This document shows positions 44,301-53,993 of a DNA stretch of 64,000 bases, piece by piece. The position numbers were made by a program, and so were the translations under genes. The stretch's first letter is position 1. Each line of letters starts with the position of its first letter. The stretch lies in assembly GCF_003285005.1 (NCBI RefSeq), contig NZ_QMFA01000032.1:19001-83000 (forward strand). Reading direction: 5' to 3'. Under the pieces are notes generated by a model. The model had not been told where the DNA came from, made no database searches, and saw nothing but the letters and a program-made list of their open reading frames with translations. The DNA is from Paenibacillus sp. YN15. GTDB taxonomy: Bacteria; Bacillota; Bacilli; Paenibacillales; NBRC-103111.

Positions 44301-45881
44301 GTGAAATACCGTATTGTCATAACCGGGCAAATCCGCACAACGGTGGAAAGCTGGGACTTTCGCAAATTGCTGAATCAAGTGTGCTGTCCGAACTTTGGAA
44401 GGGTAGGAGAAGAGGGCATCCGGGAATTTGGCGCCATGTTCTTTCATCCCCAGGAGCGGGACAAGCTGGAGCCGCAGATTGCCAAGTTTAAAGCCGCCTG
44501 CAAGGTGCCGCCGCTTATCGTCAGCGATCTGGAGAGCGGCCCGGGGGACATGATTCTCGGCGCGGCCCGCTTTCCCCATTTTATGGGCGTTAGCCAGACG
44601 GGGGACCCCGATCTTATATACGAGGTTGGCCGGATAGCGGCCCTTGAGGCGGGTGAACTGGGATACAACTGGACCTTCGCGCCTGTCACCGATCTGGCCA
44701 AGGATCAGGACGGCCCTGTTGTTTCCTCCCGCAGTCCCGGCCATACACCGGAATATGCCGGCAGAATGGCCGCGGCCTATATGCACGGGCTGCAGGAAAA
44801 CGGCATGATGGCGACCATCAAGCATTTTCCGGGCGACGGCTTTACCTCCTGGGACCAGCATCTGACCACGCCGGTCAACCCTCTTGGCCGGGCGGAATGG
44901 TTTGCCGGCCCGGGCAGCATTTACCGCTATATGATCGATGAAGGGGCAATGGCTGTTATGCCGGGCCATATCGCACTGCCCGCTTTTGATGATCCGGACG
45001 AACGGGGACTGTACCCGCCGGCTACCTTGTCCAGGCGTTTGTTGCTGGATTTGCTGCGCGGTGAGCTGGGCTTTGAGGGGTTGATTGTTTCCGACGCCGT
45101 CGAAATGGGCGGAGCGGTAGGATTTATGAATTATTACGACGCCTGCGCCGCCACCCTGGAGAACGGATGTGATGTGCTCTTGTTCCCGCGGATCGACGAG
45201 CGCTTCTACCGCGAGATGGAAGCGCGGCTTTCCTCCGGAAAGCTGACGCTTGCTGCACTGAGGGACCGGGCGGCCCGTGTTCTGGCGCTGAAGGAGCAGA
45301 TGGGCCTCCTGTCCGGATTGCCAGCCGTCGTGCCGGCGATGGATCGCGTCCACAGCCGGAAGATCGCCCGCCGCGTCGCCGATGCCTGCATGACGGTGGT
45401 TCGCGACCGGGAAGGAATCATTCCGGCGGCCATCGGGAGGAATACCCGCATCCTGCACACCGTAATCATGAACGGCCATGGGCAATACGGGGAACTGTTC
45501 GAGCGGCTGCACTCCGAGCTGCGCAAGCGCAGCGACCATGTGGATCAATGGATTGATCCCGGCCCGGACCGACTGTTCGAGGCGGCAGTCGAGGGCAAAT
45601 ACGATCTGATCCTCTGCTCCATCGGCAGTCAATTGAGCTATGGATTGAATGTGGTGCGGCTGCATGACGAGGTGGCCCGCAACATGATGGGCGGCTGGAC
45701 GAAGCTGGGAACGAAGATTATTTTCGTCGCCCACTTTCATCCGTTTGTGCACAAGGAATATGAGGCATCCATCGACACCATTATCAACACATACGGCGAT
45801 ATTGAATGCTCCGCCGAATTGTTGGTTGCCAAGATTGCCGGAGATTTGCCCATCGGGCGCATTTTGCGCGCCCATGATTAA
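44301..45881 (+). CDS. GH3-family glycoside hydrolase
   Basis: A 526-residue cytoplasmic protein containing the GH3 N-terminal TIM barrel, with KHFPGDG near residue 174 and the likely nucleophile D265 in VSDAVEMGG. The second domain is short and degenerate compared with full beta-glucosidases (700-800 residues). The general acid is therefore not obvious, and an exo-acting beta-glycosidase or N-acetylglucosaminidase-like role are both possible. GTG 44301 is preferred over GTG 44292, since GGAGG ends 10 bases before it. It is followed after 13 bases by a GH2 enzyme. Confidence 0.8.
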   Translation: MKYRIVITGQIRTTVESWDFRKLLNQVCCPNFGRVGEEGIREFGAMFFHPQERDKLEPQIAKFKAACKVPPLIVSDLESGPGDMILGAARFPHFMGVSQTGDPDLIYEVGRIAALEAGELGYNWTFAPVTDLAKDQDGPVVSSRSPGHTPEYAGRMAAAYMHGLQENGMMATIKHFPGDGFTSWDQHLTTPVNPLGRAEWFAGPGSIYRYMIDEGAMAVMPGHIALPAFDDPDERGLYPPATLSRRLLLDLLRGELGFEGLIVSDAVEMGGAVGFMNYYDACAATLENGCDVLLFPRIDERFYREMEARLSSGKLTLAALRDRAARVLALKEQMGLLSGLPAVVPAMDRVHSRKIARRVADACMTVVRDREGIIPAAIGRNTRILHTVIMNGHGQYGELFERLHSELRKRSDHVDQWIDPGPDRLFEAAVEGKYDLILCSIGSQLSYGLNVVRLHDEVARNMMGGWTKLGTKIIFVAHFHPFVHKEYEASIDTIINTYGDIECSAELLVAKIAGDLPIGRILRAHD

Positions 45882-45894
45882 GAGGAGTGCTGTC

Positions 45895-48153
45895 ATGAAA
45901 GAGTCATATTCAATTAGCTGGCAGGTTGGCTGGAGCAATGCCGCGGAGGAAAAACCCAGCCGCATGGTGGAGGCTGCAGTGCCGGGAGCGGTGCAACTGG
46001 ATTGGAGCCGTGCGGAAGGCTGGCCCGATCCCTATTATGGAGAGAACTGGCGCCAATTCGAATGGATGGAAGATAAATACTGGACCTACCGGACCGTGCT
46101 TGACTTTCCGGCTGTGACCAAGGAGCAGCGGCTATTGTTTGTGTCCAAAGGAATCGACTATCACTTCAGCCTTATTTTGGATGGGGTTCTGCTGCTGAGA
46201 CAGGAGGGTATGTTTACTCCGGTGAGGTTGGATATCACAGATGCTTGCCGGCAAGGGTCCGTTCTGGAAATCGTGATTGATCCGGCACCGAAGAGGGAAG
46301 GCGCTCCCAGGAGCAGGTCTCAAGCAGATCATTCCTGCAAGCCCGCCGTCGGCTATGGCTGGGACTGGCATCCGCGTCTCATTCCCCTGGGCATCTGGGA
46401 TGACACCTATCTGGAGGTTGCCCCCCGGATGGGCTTTGAAGCCTGCGAGACTTTGTACACATTGGATGCGATGCTGGAAAGTGTGGAGGTGCGGCTGGAA
46501 GCGGTTTTGGGAAACGCCGCGGTAGGCATGGGCAGGCTGGAATGGATTATCCTGGACCCAGCGGGCTATCCGGTGCATCATTCCTCCTGCGAAATCACCG
46601 AGGAAACTGTAACTTTAACCGGCAAGCTGGAGCACCCTCGGCTGTGGTGGCCGCATGACCAAGGCCCGCAGCCCCTCTATCTGTCCGAGGCCCGCTTTTT
46701 CCCAAAATCCAACAATGAAGCTTCGGATTGCTGCGTCCAGCGGATTGGCTTCCGCAGAGTCCGGCTGGTTATGCATGAGGGTGCATGGAAGGAACCGTCC
46801 ACCTTTCCCAAGAGCCGTAGTCTGCCGCCCGTCACAATGGAGATCAACGGAAGAAGAATCTTCTGCAAAGGGACCAATTGGGTGCCTCCCGATATTTTTC
46901 CGGGCAGAATAAATGCGGACCATTACCGCCTTCTGCTGGGGATGGCCAAAGAGGCGAATATGAACATCCTTCGGGTTTGGGGCGGAGGCATTGTCAATAA
47001 AGAATCGTTCTTTGCCCATTGCGACGAACTTGGCCTGATGGTATGGCAGGAATTCCCGCTGGCTTGCAACCTGTACCCGGACTCGCCCGCTTACCTGAAG
47101 GTGCTGAATCAGGAATCCGCATCCATTATCCGCAGGGGACGGCGGCATCCTTCCCTTGTGCTGTGGTGCGGCGGCAATGAATTGTTCAACGCCTGGTCGC
47201 AGATGACCGAGCAGTCCCTGCCGTTGCGGCTGCTGAACAGAAATTGTCTGGAGCTTGATCCGGATACCCCATTCATGATGACATCGCCGCTGGAAGGCAT
47301 GGGACACGGACATTACATGTTCGTGTATGAGGAGACAGGCGAAGACGTCTTTCAGGGGATGATCAGAGCGGAGAATACCGCGTATACGGAATTCGGCATT
47401 CCCGCTCCGGCCCCGGTGGAGGTGTTGAAGAGCTTCATGCCTCCGGAGGAGTGGTTCCCTCCACGGCTTGGAACCTCCTGGGAGAGCCATCATGGCTTGC
47501 GGGCCGGAAATGAAAACATGTGGCTGATGGCTGATCAATTGGAATATTATTTTGGCCAAAGCCAGGCCCTGGAGGAGTTGGTGGAGCGTGGACAATTGCT
47601 CCAATCCGCAGGCTACAAGTCCATATATGAGGAGGCCCGACGGCAGAAGCCCAAATGCTCCATGGCGCTCAATTGGTGCTACAATGAGCCGTGGCCCGCA
47701 GCAGCCAACAACAGCATCGTTTCTTGGCCTGCCATACCCAAGCCCGCCTATTACGCGATTCAGGCAGCCTGCCGTCCCGTTTTGGCAAGTGCACGGGTTC
47801 CGAAGTTTGCATGGCTGGAGGGGGAATGGCTGGAGGGAGAGCTGTGGATGCTGAATGACAGCTTTCAGGCTGTACCAGGCGGCCGAATGGAGGTCTCTCT
47901 CCTGATCAGCGGGGAACGGCATTTGTTGTTGATGTGGGAATTTGGAGAACTCCCGCCTCAAAAAAACCGGAGAGGGCCAACGGCGCGCTTTCTGCTTCCG
48001 CCAGGACCCAAACAGCTGATGAAGCTTGAACTCACTGTACAGAACCTTCCGGCTTGTAATTCAGAGTACACGCTTTTGCATCGGGGAACCGCAGCGGAGG
48101 AGCCGAATAAACTGGGACAACTGCTGAATCAGGAGACCGGCAGCCCGTCATAG
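45895..48153 (+). CDS. GH2-family beta-mannosidase-like hydrolase
   Basis: A 752-residue GH2 enzyme. An N-terminal jelly-roll (about 1-170, with the YWTYRTVLDFP strand) and an Ig-like domain precede the TIM barrel. The barrel has LRVWGGGIVNKESFFAHCDE, the likely acid/base E429 in WCGGNELFNAW, and the likely nucleophile E499 in YTEFG. These signatures fit the beta-mannosidase / exo-beta-glucosaminidase branch better than beta-galactosidases. ATG 45895 follows GAGGAG; the open frame extends to 45745 but overlaps the GH3 gene. It is last in the transporter operon and has no signal peptide. Confidence 0.85.
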   Translation: MKESYSISWQVGWSNAAEEKPSRMVEAAVPGAVQLDWSRAEGWPDPYYGENWRQFEWMEDKYWTYRTVLDFPAVTKEQRLLFVSKGIDYHFSLILDGVLLLRQEGMFTPVRLDITDACRQGSVLEIVIDPAPKREGAPRSRSQADHSCKPAVGYGWDWHPRLIPLGIWDDTYLEVAPRMGFEACETLYTLDAMLESVEVRLEAVLGNAAVGMGRLEWIILDPAGYPVHHSSCEITEETVTLTGKLEHPRLWWPHDQGPQPLYLSEARFFPKSNNEASDCCVQRIGFRRVRLVMHEGAWKEPSTFPKSRSLPPVTMEINGRRIFCKGTNWVPPDIFPGRINADHYRLLLGMAKEANMNILRVWGGGIVNKESFFAHCDELGLMVWQEFPLACNLYPDSPAYLKVLNQESASIIRRGRRHPSLVLWCGGNELFNAWSQMTEQSLPLRLLNRNCLELDPDTPFMMTSPLEGMGHGHYMFVYEETGEDVFQGMIRAENTAYTEFGIPAPAPVEVLKSFMPPEEWFPPRLGTSWESHHGLRAGNENMWLMADQLEYYFGQSQALEELVERGQLLQSAGYKSIYEEARRQKPKCSMALNWCYNEPWPAAANNSIVSWPAIPKPAYYAIQAACRPVLASARVPKFAWLEGEWLEGELWMLNDSFQAVPGGRMEVSLLISGERHLLLMWEFGELPPQKNRRGPTARFLLPPGPKQLMKLELTVQNLPACNSEYTLLHRGTAAEEPNKLGQLLNQETGSPS

Positions 48154-48165
48154 CCCGGAAAATAC

Positions 48166-48203
48166 GAAAACCGCCGAACCCCTGAGGGCATTCGGCGGTT
48201 TTC
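48166..48203. terminator. Bidirectional terminator between convergent operons
   Basis: GAAAACCGCCGAA (48166-48178) pairs perfectly with TTCGGCGGTTTTC (48191-48203). A-rich and T-rich flanks on the stem make it usable from both sides: the transporter operon and the aldolase gene. Confidence 0.85.
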
Positions 48204-48208
48204 TGCTG

Positions 48209-49060
48209 TCAGGCGCGTCCGGCGCTGCGGAACAGCTTCATCTTCTCCATCACGGTTTCCTTCACGGCATTCTCTGTGGCGGAGATGACTTCCGTGTACT
48301 GGAAGGAGCCGGTATCGGTGATGGATTTAATGGATTGCATGATGCTGATGAACATGTCCGTGCAGATATTGATCTTCCCCACGCCCCGCTGGATGCAATT
48401 CAGAAAATCGCTGTCGCTGAGGCCCGATCCGCCGTGGAGGACAATGGGCAGTTGAATCTTATGGCGGATATCCTCCAGCCGCTGCAAGTCCAGCTTCGGC
48501 TCCGAGCGGTAGACCCCGTGAACCGTACCGATGGCCACGGCCAGCGCATCGCAGCCTGTACGGGCGACAAAATCGGCAGCCTGCTCCACCTCTGTATAGA
48601 ACGCCTCGTGGCCGCCTTCTTCCTCTGCGCCCCCTTCTCCCCCACCCACATGGCCCAGCTCCGCCTCAACGGAGGCTCCCGTGCCGCGAGCCAAAGCAAC
48701 GACCTCGCGGGTATTGGCAATGTTGGCTTCATAATCCAGGGTAGAGCCGTCGTACATGACAGAGCTGAAGCCTATATGAAGAGCGGTTCGTATGGCCTCC
48801 GGCGTTAGGCCGTGATCCAGATGAACGGCGACGGGGACCTTGGCGCGCTTTGCGGCCTGCACAAGGACCGGACCAATCTCGGACAACGGACTGTACGGAG
48901 TATGCACCTCTGCCACTGCGATAATGACCGGAGAGCGAAGCTCTTCGGCGGCGCTCAGAACGCCCCTGACCATTTCGAGATTAAGCGTGTTGAACATCCC
49001 CACGGCGTATTTGCCCCGGAGAGCGTCGGCCATCAGTTCTTTTAAGGTTGCCAATGCCAT
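48209..49060 (-). CDS. Class II fructose-bisphosphate/tagatose-bisphosphate-type aldolase
   Basis: A 283-residue zinc-dependent aldolase that would split a ketose 1,6-bisphosphate or ketose 1-phosphate into two trioses. Zinc ligands and active-site blocks are visible: VHLDHG (about 79-84), VEAELGHVGG (about 132-141), TVHGVY (about 178-183) and LHGGSGL (about 208-214). A Gly/Glu-rich insertion follows the VEAELG block. AGGAGG lies upstream of ATG 49060. It diverges from the PfkB kinase across a region with DeoR-type repeats, so the kinase product is its likely substrate. Confidence 0.9.
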   Translation of the reverse strand: MALATLKELMADALRGKYAVGMFNTLNLEMVRGVLSAAEELRSPVIIAVAEVHTPYSPLSEIGPVLVQAAKRAKVPVAVHLDHGLTPEAIRTALHIGFSSVMYDGSTLDYEANIANTREVVALARGTGASVEAELGHVGGGEGGAEEEGGHEAFYTEVEQAADFVARTGCDALAVAIGTVHGVYRSEPKLDLQRLEDIRHKIQLPIVLHGGSGLSDSDFLNCIQRGVGKINICTDMFISIMQSIKSITDTGSFQYTEVISATENAVKETVMEKMKLFRSAGRA

Positions 49061-49141
49061 AATTGAAGCGCCTCCTGCGTTTCTCCTTGCGGTCCTTCGC
49101 CAAATATGGCGCTAAGCCGAAAGGGAAAAAGATTGCAAAAT

Positions 49142-49195
49142 AATGTTTGAAAAGATATTATATATGTTGTATTCAAACATTTCATATCAAACATA
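49142..49195. promoter_or_regulatory. Inverted repeats between aldolase and kinase genes
   Basis: AATGTTTGAA (49142-49151) and TTCAAACATT (49172-49181) form a perfect inverted repeat with starts 30 bases apart; a third related half-site, ATCAAACATA, is at 49186-49195. The AT-rich centre can hold -10 boxes in both directions. The DeoR-family protein encoded at 51117 is the likely binder. Confidence 0.65.
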
Positions 49196-49255
49196 CCAAC
49201 GTTTCGGTTGATCGTCAATGCTCTTTTTCCAGAATCTTTTTTGTGAGGTGCAATA

Positions 49256-51027
<1,772 letters not shown>

Positions 51028-51116
51028 CTGGGGGAAGGAGTAGTGTCCTTGTCCGTCGAATTCCTCTGATGACAGGAAATCGGCCACTTCAGTTAGGATA
51101 GGAGCAGAGATAAGAC

Positions 51117-51923
51117 ATGACCATGGAATTGAACAGTCGCCAGGAGCAAGTGCTGGAGATTCTTCTTCATCAGGATGAGGTCAGGGTAACTGACCTTAAG
51201 GAGAAATTTCAAGTTACGGAGATGACCGTTCGCCGGGATTTGGAGAAGCTGGAGCAGTTGGGCCTGGCCCGCCGCACCTTCGGCGGCGCCATTGCCGTCA
51301 TGAAGGAGACGACTCTGAATCAGCGGAATACGTTAATGCTGGAGGAGAAAATGCAGATTGGCAGAGCGGCTGCCGCGCTCCTCCGGCCAGGGGACTCCGT
51401 GTTTATCGACGGGGGCTCCACCAACCTCCAATTGGCCAAGGCCATCCCGGGCGGCTCCGCTGTCACGGTGGTGACCAATGCCCTGAATGTAGCGCTGGAG
51501 CTTTTGGGCAAGCAGGTTCCCACCATCCTCATCGGCGGCCGTCTGGTGGAGACCACCGGCTCCGCCGTAGGGCCTGTGGCGCTGGACAACTTGAGGAAGA
51601 TGGCTTTCACCAGGGTATTTCTCGGAGCCAGCGGGATGTCTTCGCGCCACGGCTTCAGCAACAGCAACATGGACGAAACGGAGATCAAGAAGCAGGCTAT
51701 CCGCTGCGGCTCCGAGGTGAATGTTTTGCTGGATCACAGCAAGTTCGGGCAGCCTGCCCTGTTCTCCTTCGCTACGCTCTCCGATGTGCACCGGATCGTC
51801 GTGGACAAGGAGCCCGATGAGGAAGCGGCGGCTTCCTGCCGGGCGGCCCGGGTGGATATACTGGTAGCCCGCTCTGCAAGCGCCCATAGCGGTGATGTGA
51901 ATGGTGGGAGCGTGACCGATTGA
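51117..51923 (+). CDS. DeoR-family transcription repressor
   Basis: A 268-residue regulator with an N-terminal helix-turn-helix (RQEQVLEILLHQDEVRVTDL, then VTEMTVRRDLEKLEQLG, about 8-55) and a C-terminal DeoRC effector domain (about 75-235) with DGGSTNLQLAK, VTNALNVALEL and the GASGMS(S)RHGFS block. Effectors of this family are usually sugar phosphates, which suits the kinase/aldolase cluster. The spaced inverted repeats at 49142-49195 are its likely operators. GGAG precedes ATG 51117. Confidence 0.88.
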   Translation: MTMELNSRQEQVLEILLHQDEVRVTDLKEKFQVTEMTVRRDLEKLEQLGLARRTFGGAIAVMKETTLNQRNTLMLEEKMQIGRAAAALLRPGDSVFIDGGSTNLQLAKAIPGGSAVTVVTNALNVALELLGKQVPTILIGGRLVETTGSAVGPVALDNLRKMAFTRVFLGASGMSSRHGFSNSNMDETEIKKQAIRCGSEVNVLLDHSKFGQPALFSFATLSDVHRIVVDKEPDEEAAASCRAARVDILVARSASAHSGDVNGGSVTD

Positions 51924-52037
51924 GAGCCGTGCAAGCGAGGGAGCAAACGGGGGGTGCAGTATCGGTTAAGTTGGGGATACACCTGCACGATCACCGCTCC
52001 GGCATACAGATCAATTGACTGGAGATCCGCGGGAATC

Positions 52038-52067
52038 TTGTTCCCTTTTGTTCCGTCATGCTATAAT
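52038..52067 (+). promoter_or_regulatory. Promoter of the Rpn-like gene
   Basis: TTGTTC (52038-52043) and an extended -10 (TGCTATAAT, hexamer 52062-52067) are separated by 18 bases. The gene starts 22 bases after the -10 box. Confidence 0.65.
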
Positions 52068-52088
52068 TAAGCCAAAGGGGAGCGGGAG

Positions 52089-53036
52089 ATGGAGAAGCAG
52101 GATCGGATGCAGTGGCATCCCGTATTTGCCAGTGCGTTGCGTCTGGAGCTTAGGGAGTATGAGGACGCATTGGATATTCAGGAGGAATATCAGCTAACCG
52201 GCAAGCCGCTGGAGATCGATGTCCTGGTCATCCGGAAGAAGCGGAATATTCCCATTATGAAGAATATCGCGGAGTTGTTTCGGGGGCATAATATTGTAGA
52301 GTATAAGTCGCCGGAGGATTATTTCAGCATTGATGATTATTATAAAGTAAAAGCGTATGCGTATCTGTACAAGATACTGGGTCGGGAAGTGGATTCCTTG
52401 CCCATAGAGGAGATTACTGTCAGTTGTGTGTGCAGTGTGTTTCCCGTCAAGCTGGCCAGGCATCTGGAGGATACGCATGGGTTGCGGCTGGAGAAGCGCC
52501 ACCCGGGAGTGTATGTGCTTGCAGGTAGTGATATCGCTACCCAATGGGTGGTGGTGGAGGAGCTAAGCCATGAAGAGAACCGCTTCATCCGGCTGTTGAC
52601 GCGAAGGTCGAATGTGAAGAAGGAAATCGGCTACCTGCTGGAGGAGTACGGGCGCAATTGGAAGGACAGCCGTTATGAGATGCTGCTGGATATGATAGCG
52701 GAGACGAATATGAAGCAATTGATGGAGGTGATGGATATGTCGAGGATGCTGAAGCCGGACGAGGAGCAGGCGATTATGAAGGTGCTGGCCAAGTTTCAGA
52801 TTGACAGGCGTCTTCGGGATGAAGGCAAGCTGGAGGGCAAGCTGGAGGGTAAGCTGGAGGGTAAGCTGGAAGGCAAATTGGAAGGCAAGCTAGAGGGGAA
52901 GCTGGAGACAGCCAGAAGTCTTCATGCTATGGGAATGCCTCTGGAGTTTATTCGGAAGGCGACGGGCTTGACAGAGGAAGAGCTGAAAGTGCTGGAGGCC
53001 GAAGCTGCTGAGGAAAAAACTGGAGACAAAGCATAG
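52089..53036 (+). CDS. Rpn/PD-(D/E)XK nuclease-like protein with KLEG repeats
   Basis: A 315-residue protein. The N-terminal half has EIDVLVI followed by NIVEYKSPEDYFS (about residues 43-81), which fits a PD-(D/E)XK nuclease core with D, E and K in order. Such proteins in Firmicutes are annotated as Rpn-type recombination-promoting nucleases or transposase relatives. Residues about 246-273 are seven copies of the tetrapeptide GKLE (52824-52907 at DNA level). The tail ends in a helix-turn-helix-like AMGMPLEFIRKATGLTEEEL, also common in Rpn proteins. AAGGGGAG precedes ATG 52089. It seems unrelated to the sugar genes. Confidence 0.7.
   Translation: MEKQDRMQWHPVFASALRLELREYEDALDIQEEYQLTGKPLEIDVLVIRKKRNIPIMKNIAELFRGHNIVEYKSPEDYFSIDDYYKVKAYAYLYKILGREVDSLPIEEITVSCVCSVFPVKLARHLEDTHGLRLEKRHPGVYVLAGSDIATQWVVVEELSHEENRFIRLLTRRSNVKKEIGYLLEEYGRNWKDSRYEMLLDMIAETNMKQLMEVMDMSRMLKPDEEQAIMKVLAKFQIDRRLRDEGKLEGKLEGKLEGKLEGKLEGKLEGKLETARSLHAMGMPLEFIRKATGLTEEELKVLEAEAAEEKTGDKA
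52824..52907 (+). repeat. Seven 12-base repeats inside the Rpn-like gene
   Basis: Seven tandem copies of GGCAAGCTGGAG and variants encode GKLE repeats. The unit is a multiple of three, so copy-number change keeps the frame. Confidence 0.9.
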
Positions 53037-53049
53037 CAGTTATTCAGGC

Positions 53050-53080
53050 CGTCAGGAATTCCTGATGGTTTTTCTTTTTC
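53050..53080 (+). terminator. Terminator after the Rpn-like gene
   Basis: CCGTCAGG (53050-53057) pairs with CCTGATGG (53062-53069), with one wobble, followed by TTTTTCTTTTT. Confidence 0.8.
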
Positions 53081-53082
53081 TA

Positions 53083-53244
53083 GGGGCTGTCTCCAAACTC
53101 CGAGGGGAGCAGATTTGGCCGAATTTTCGTTCCAGGCAAGGCACTTTTGCGAAGGCGTACCGGGGGTACGTCAAGCGAAAGTAACGAAGCAAGGGGCGAA
53201 AAGGCGGCGAAAGATGCCCTCAAGCGGGTTTGAAGACAGGCCCT
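53083..53244. repeat. Long imperfect palindrome
   Basis: About 160 bases read as an imperfect inverted repeat centred near 53163 (GTACCGGGGGTAC). The outer arms are GGGCTGTCTCCAAAC and GGTTTGAAGACAGGCCC; inner arms TTTTCGTTCCAGGCAAGGC and GCAAGGGGCGAAAA also pair. No protein is encoded. It may be a fold-back mobile element without a transposase, or a structured RNA. Confidence 0.6.
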
Positions 53245-53481
53245 AACCGCGGCAGCGGCCGAGGGTGGGCATGGAGTGAAACAGTAACTACTCAGCTGTT
53301 GCGGAAACGAGTATCCTTTTGGATGCTAACAACTCCCCGTTAGCTGATGCCTACGATCCTGGCTTTCCTTCAGAATGCCCTGAGCAGTTATGTCAGCATC
53401 TTGAGTCCGTTGCTCGTCTTCACGAAAGTTCAGTGCCAGGAATAGATGGATGGGTGTATGGAAGCATATGGTATGTCCATC

Positions 53482-53659
53482 ATGCAAAAGTGCAATTATT
53501 TCATGGGTCAGCCGCTGAAACGGAGGGTCATAATGCAAAAGTACAGTTAAATCACGCGGATTTCAGCTTTTGGGGCGGTTTCAAGCGAAAATAAGTGCAC
53601 TTTTGCATGAAGAGAGCGAAAAAGAGGGCTCGCGGCTAAAAATAACTGCACTTGTGCAT
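53482..53659. repeat. Fold-back intergenic module 4 (four units, forward-forward-reverse-reverse)
   Basis: Four copies of ATGCAAAAGTGCARTTATTT and close variants: plus strand at 53482-53501 and 53533-53552, minus strand at 53589-53608 and 53640-53659. Unit starts are 51 bases apart on both arms. The geometry equals that of modules 1, 2 and 3, though the unit sequence differs except for the terminal TTATTT. A 91-codon frame crossing it (53319-53594) has no ribosome binding site. Confidence 0.75.
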
Positions 53660-53931
53660 GATGAAATTGGTAGAATATGGATCACGCGCAGTCTATACGG
53701 AACTCCAGCAGCTCTAACTGTGGTATAAACGGGAATAAACAGGAATAAACAGCGGAAATAGGACGAAATGGAGACCTGGCAACGTTATAGGTCTTCTCAT
53801 TTCCGTTTAAGCTCTTCTGCTGCTGAACTTAGTCACTCTCGAGGAGGCAAAGCGGTAATGGGGAGGTTTCCCCCTTCCACTACGGAACTCGGTGACTCTT
53901 GTTGTCAAATAGATAGCTGAGTAGTTACGTG
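53660..53931. other. Intergenic region with scattered repeat units
   Basis: No gene is supported here. Copies of the ACGGAA-type unit of module 1 occur on the plus strand at 53697-53716, on the minus strand at 53785-53805 and on the plus strand near 53882, without the regular forward-forward-reverse-reverse order. This may be an older, decayed module. Confidence 0.5.
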
Positions 53932-53978
53932 AAAAAGCGGAGAACGAAGGCATTGGGCCTCCATTCTCCGCTTTTTTT
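53932..53978. terminator. Terminator downstream of the minus-strand GH74 gene
   Basis: AAAAAGCGGAGAA (53932-53944) pairs perfectly with TTCTCCGCTTTTT (53964-53976), with T or A runs on both sides. It ends just before the GH74 stop codon. Confidence 0.8.
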
Positions 53979-53993
53979 CAACCCGGGAGCGGC

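Noticed and set aside
44271..45965. 564-codon minus-strand frame opposite the GH3 gene
   Set aside because: GH3 motifs (KHFPGDG, VSDAVEMGG) are on the plus strand in the operon direction; the antisense frame shows none.
52824..52907. Short regular repeats considered as a CRISPR array
   Set aside because: Units are 12 bases, directly tandem without spacers, and encode GKLE in frame.
53319..53594. 91-codon plus-strand frame before repeat module 4
   Set aside because: It runs through the fold-back units and lacks a ribosome binding site and any protein-like pattern.
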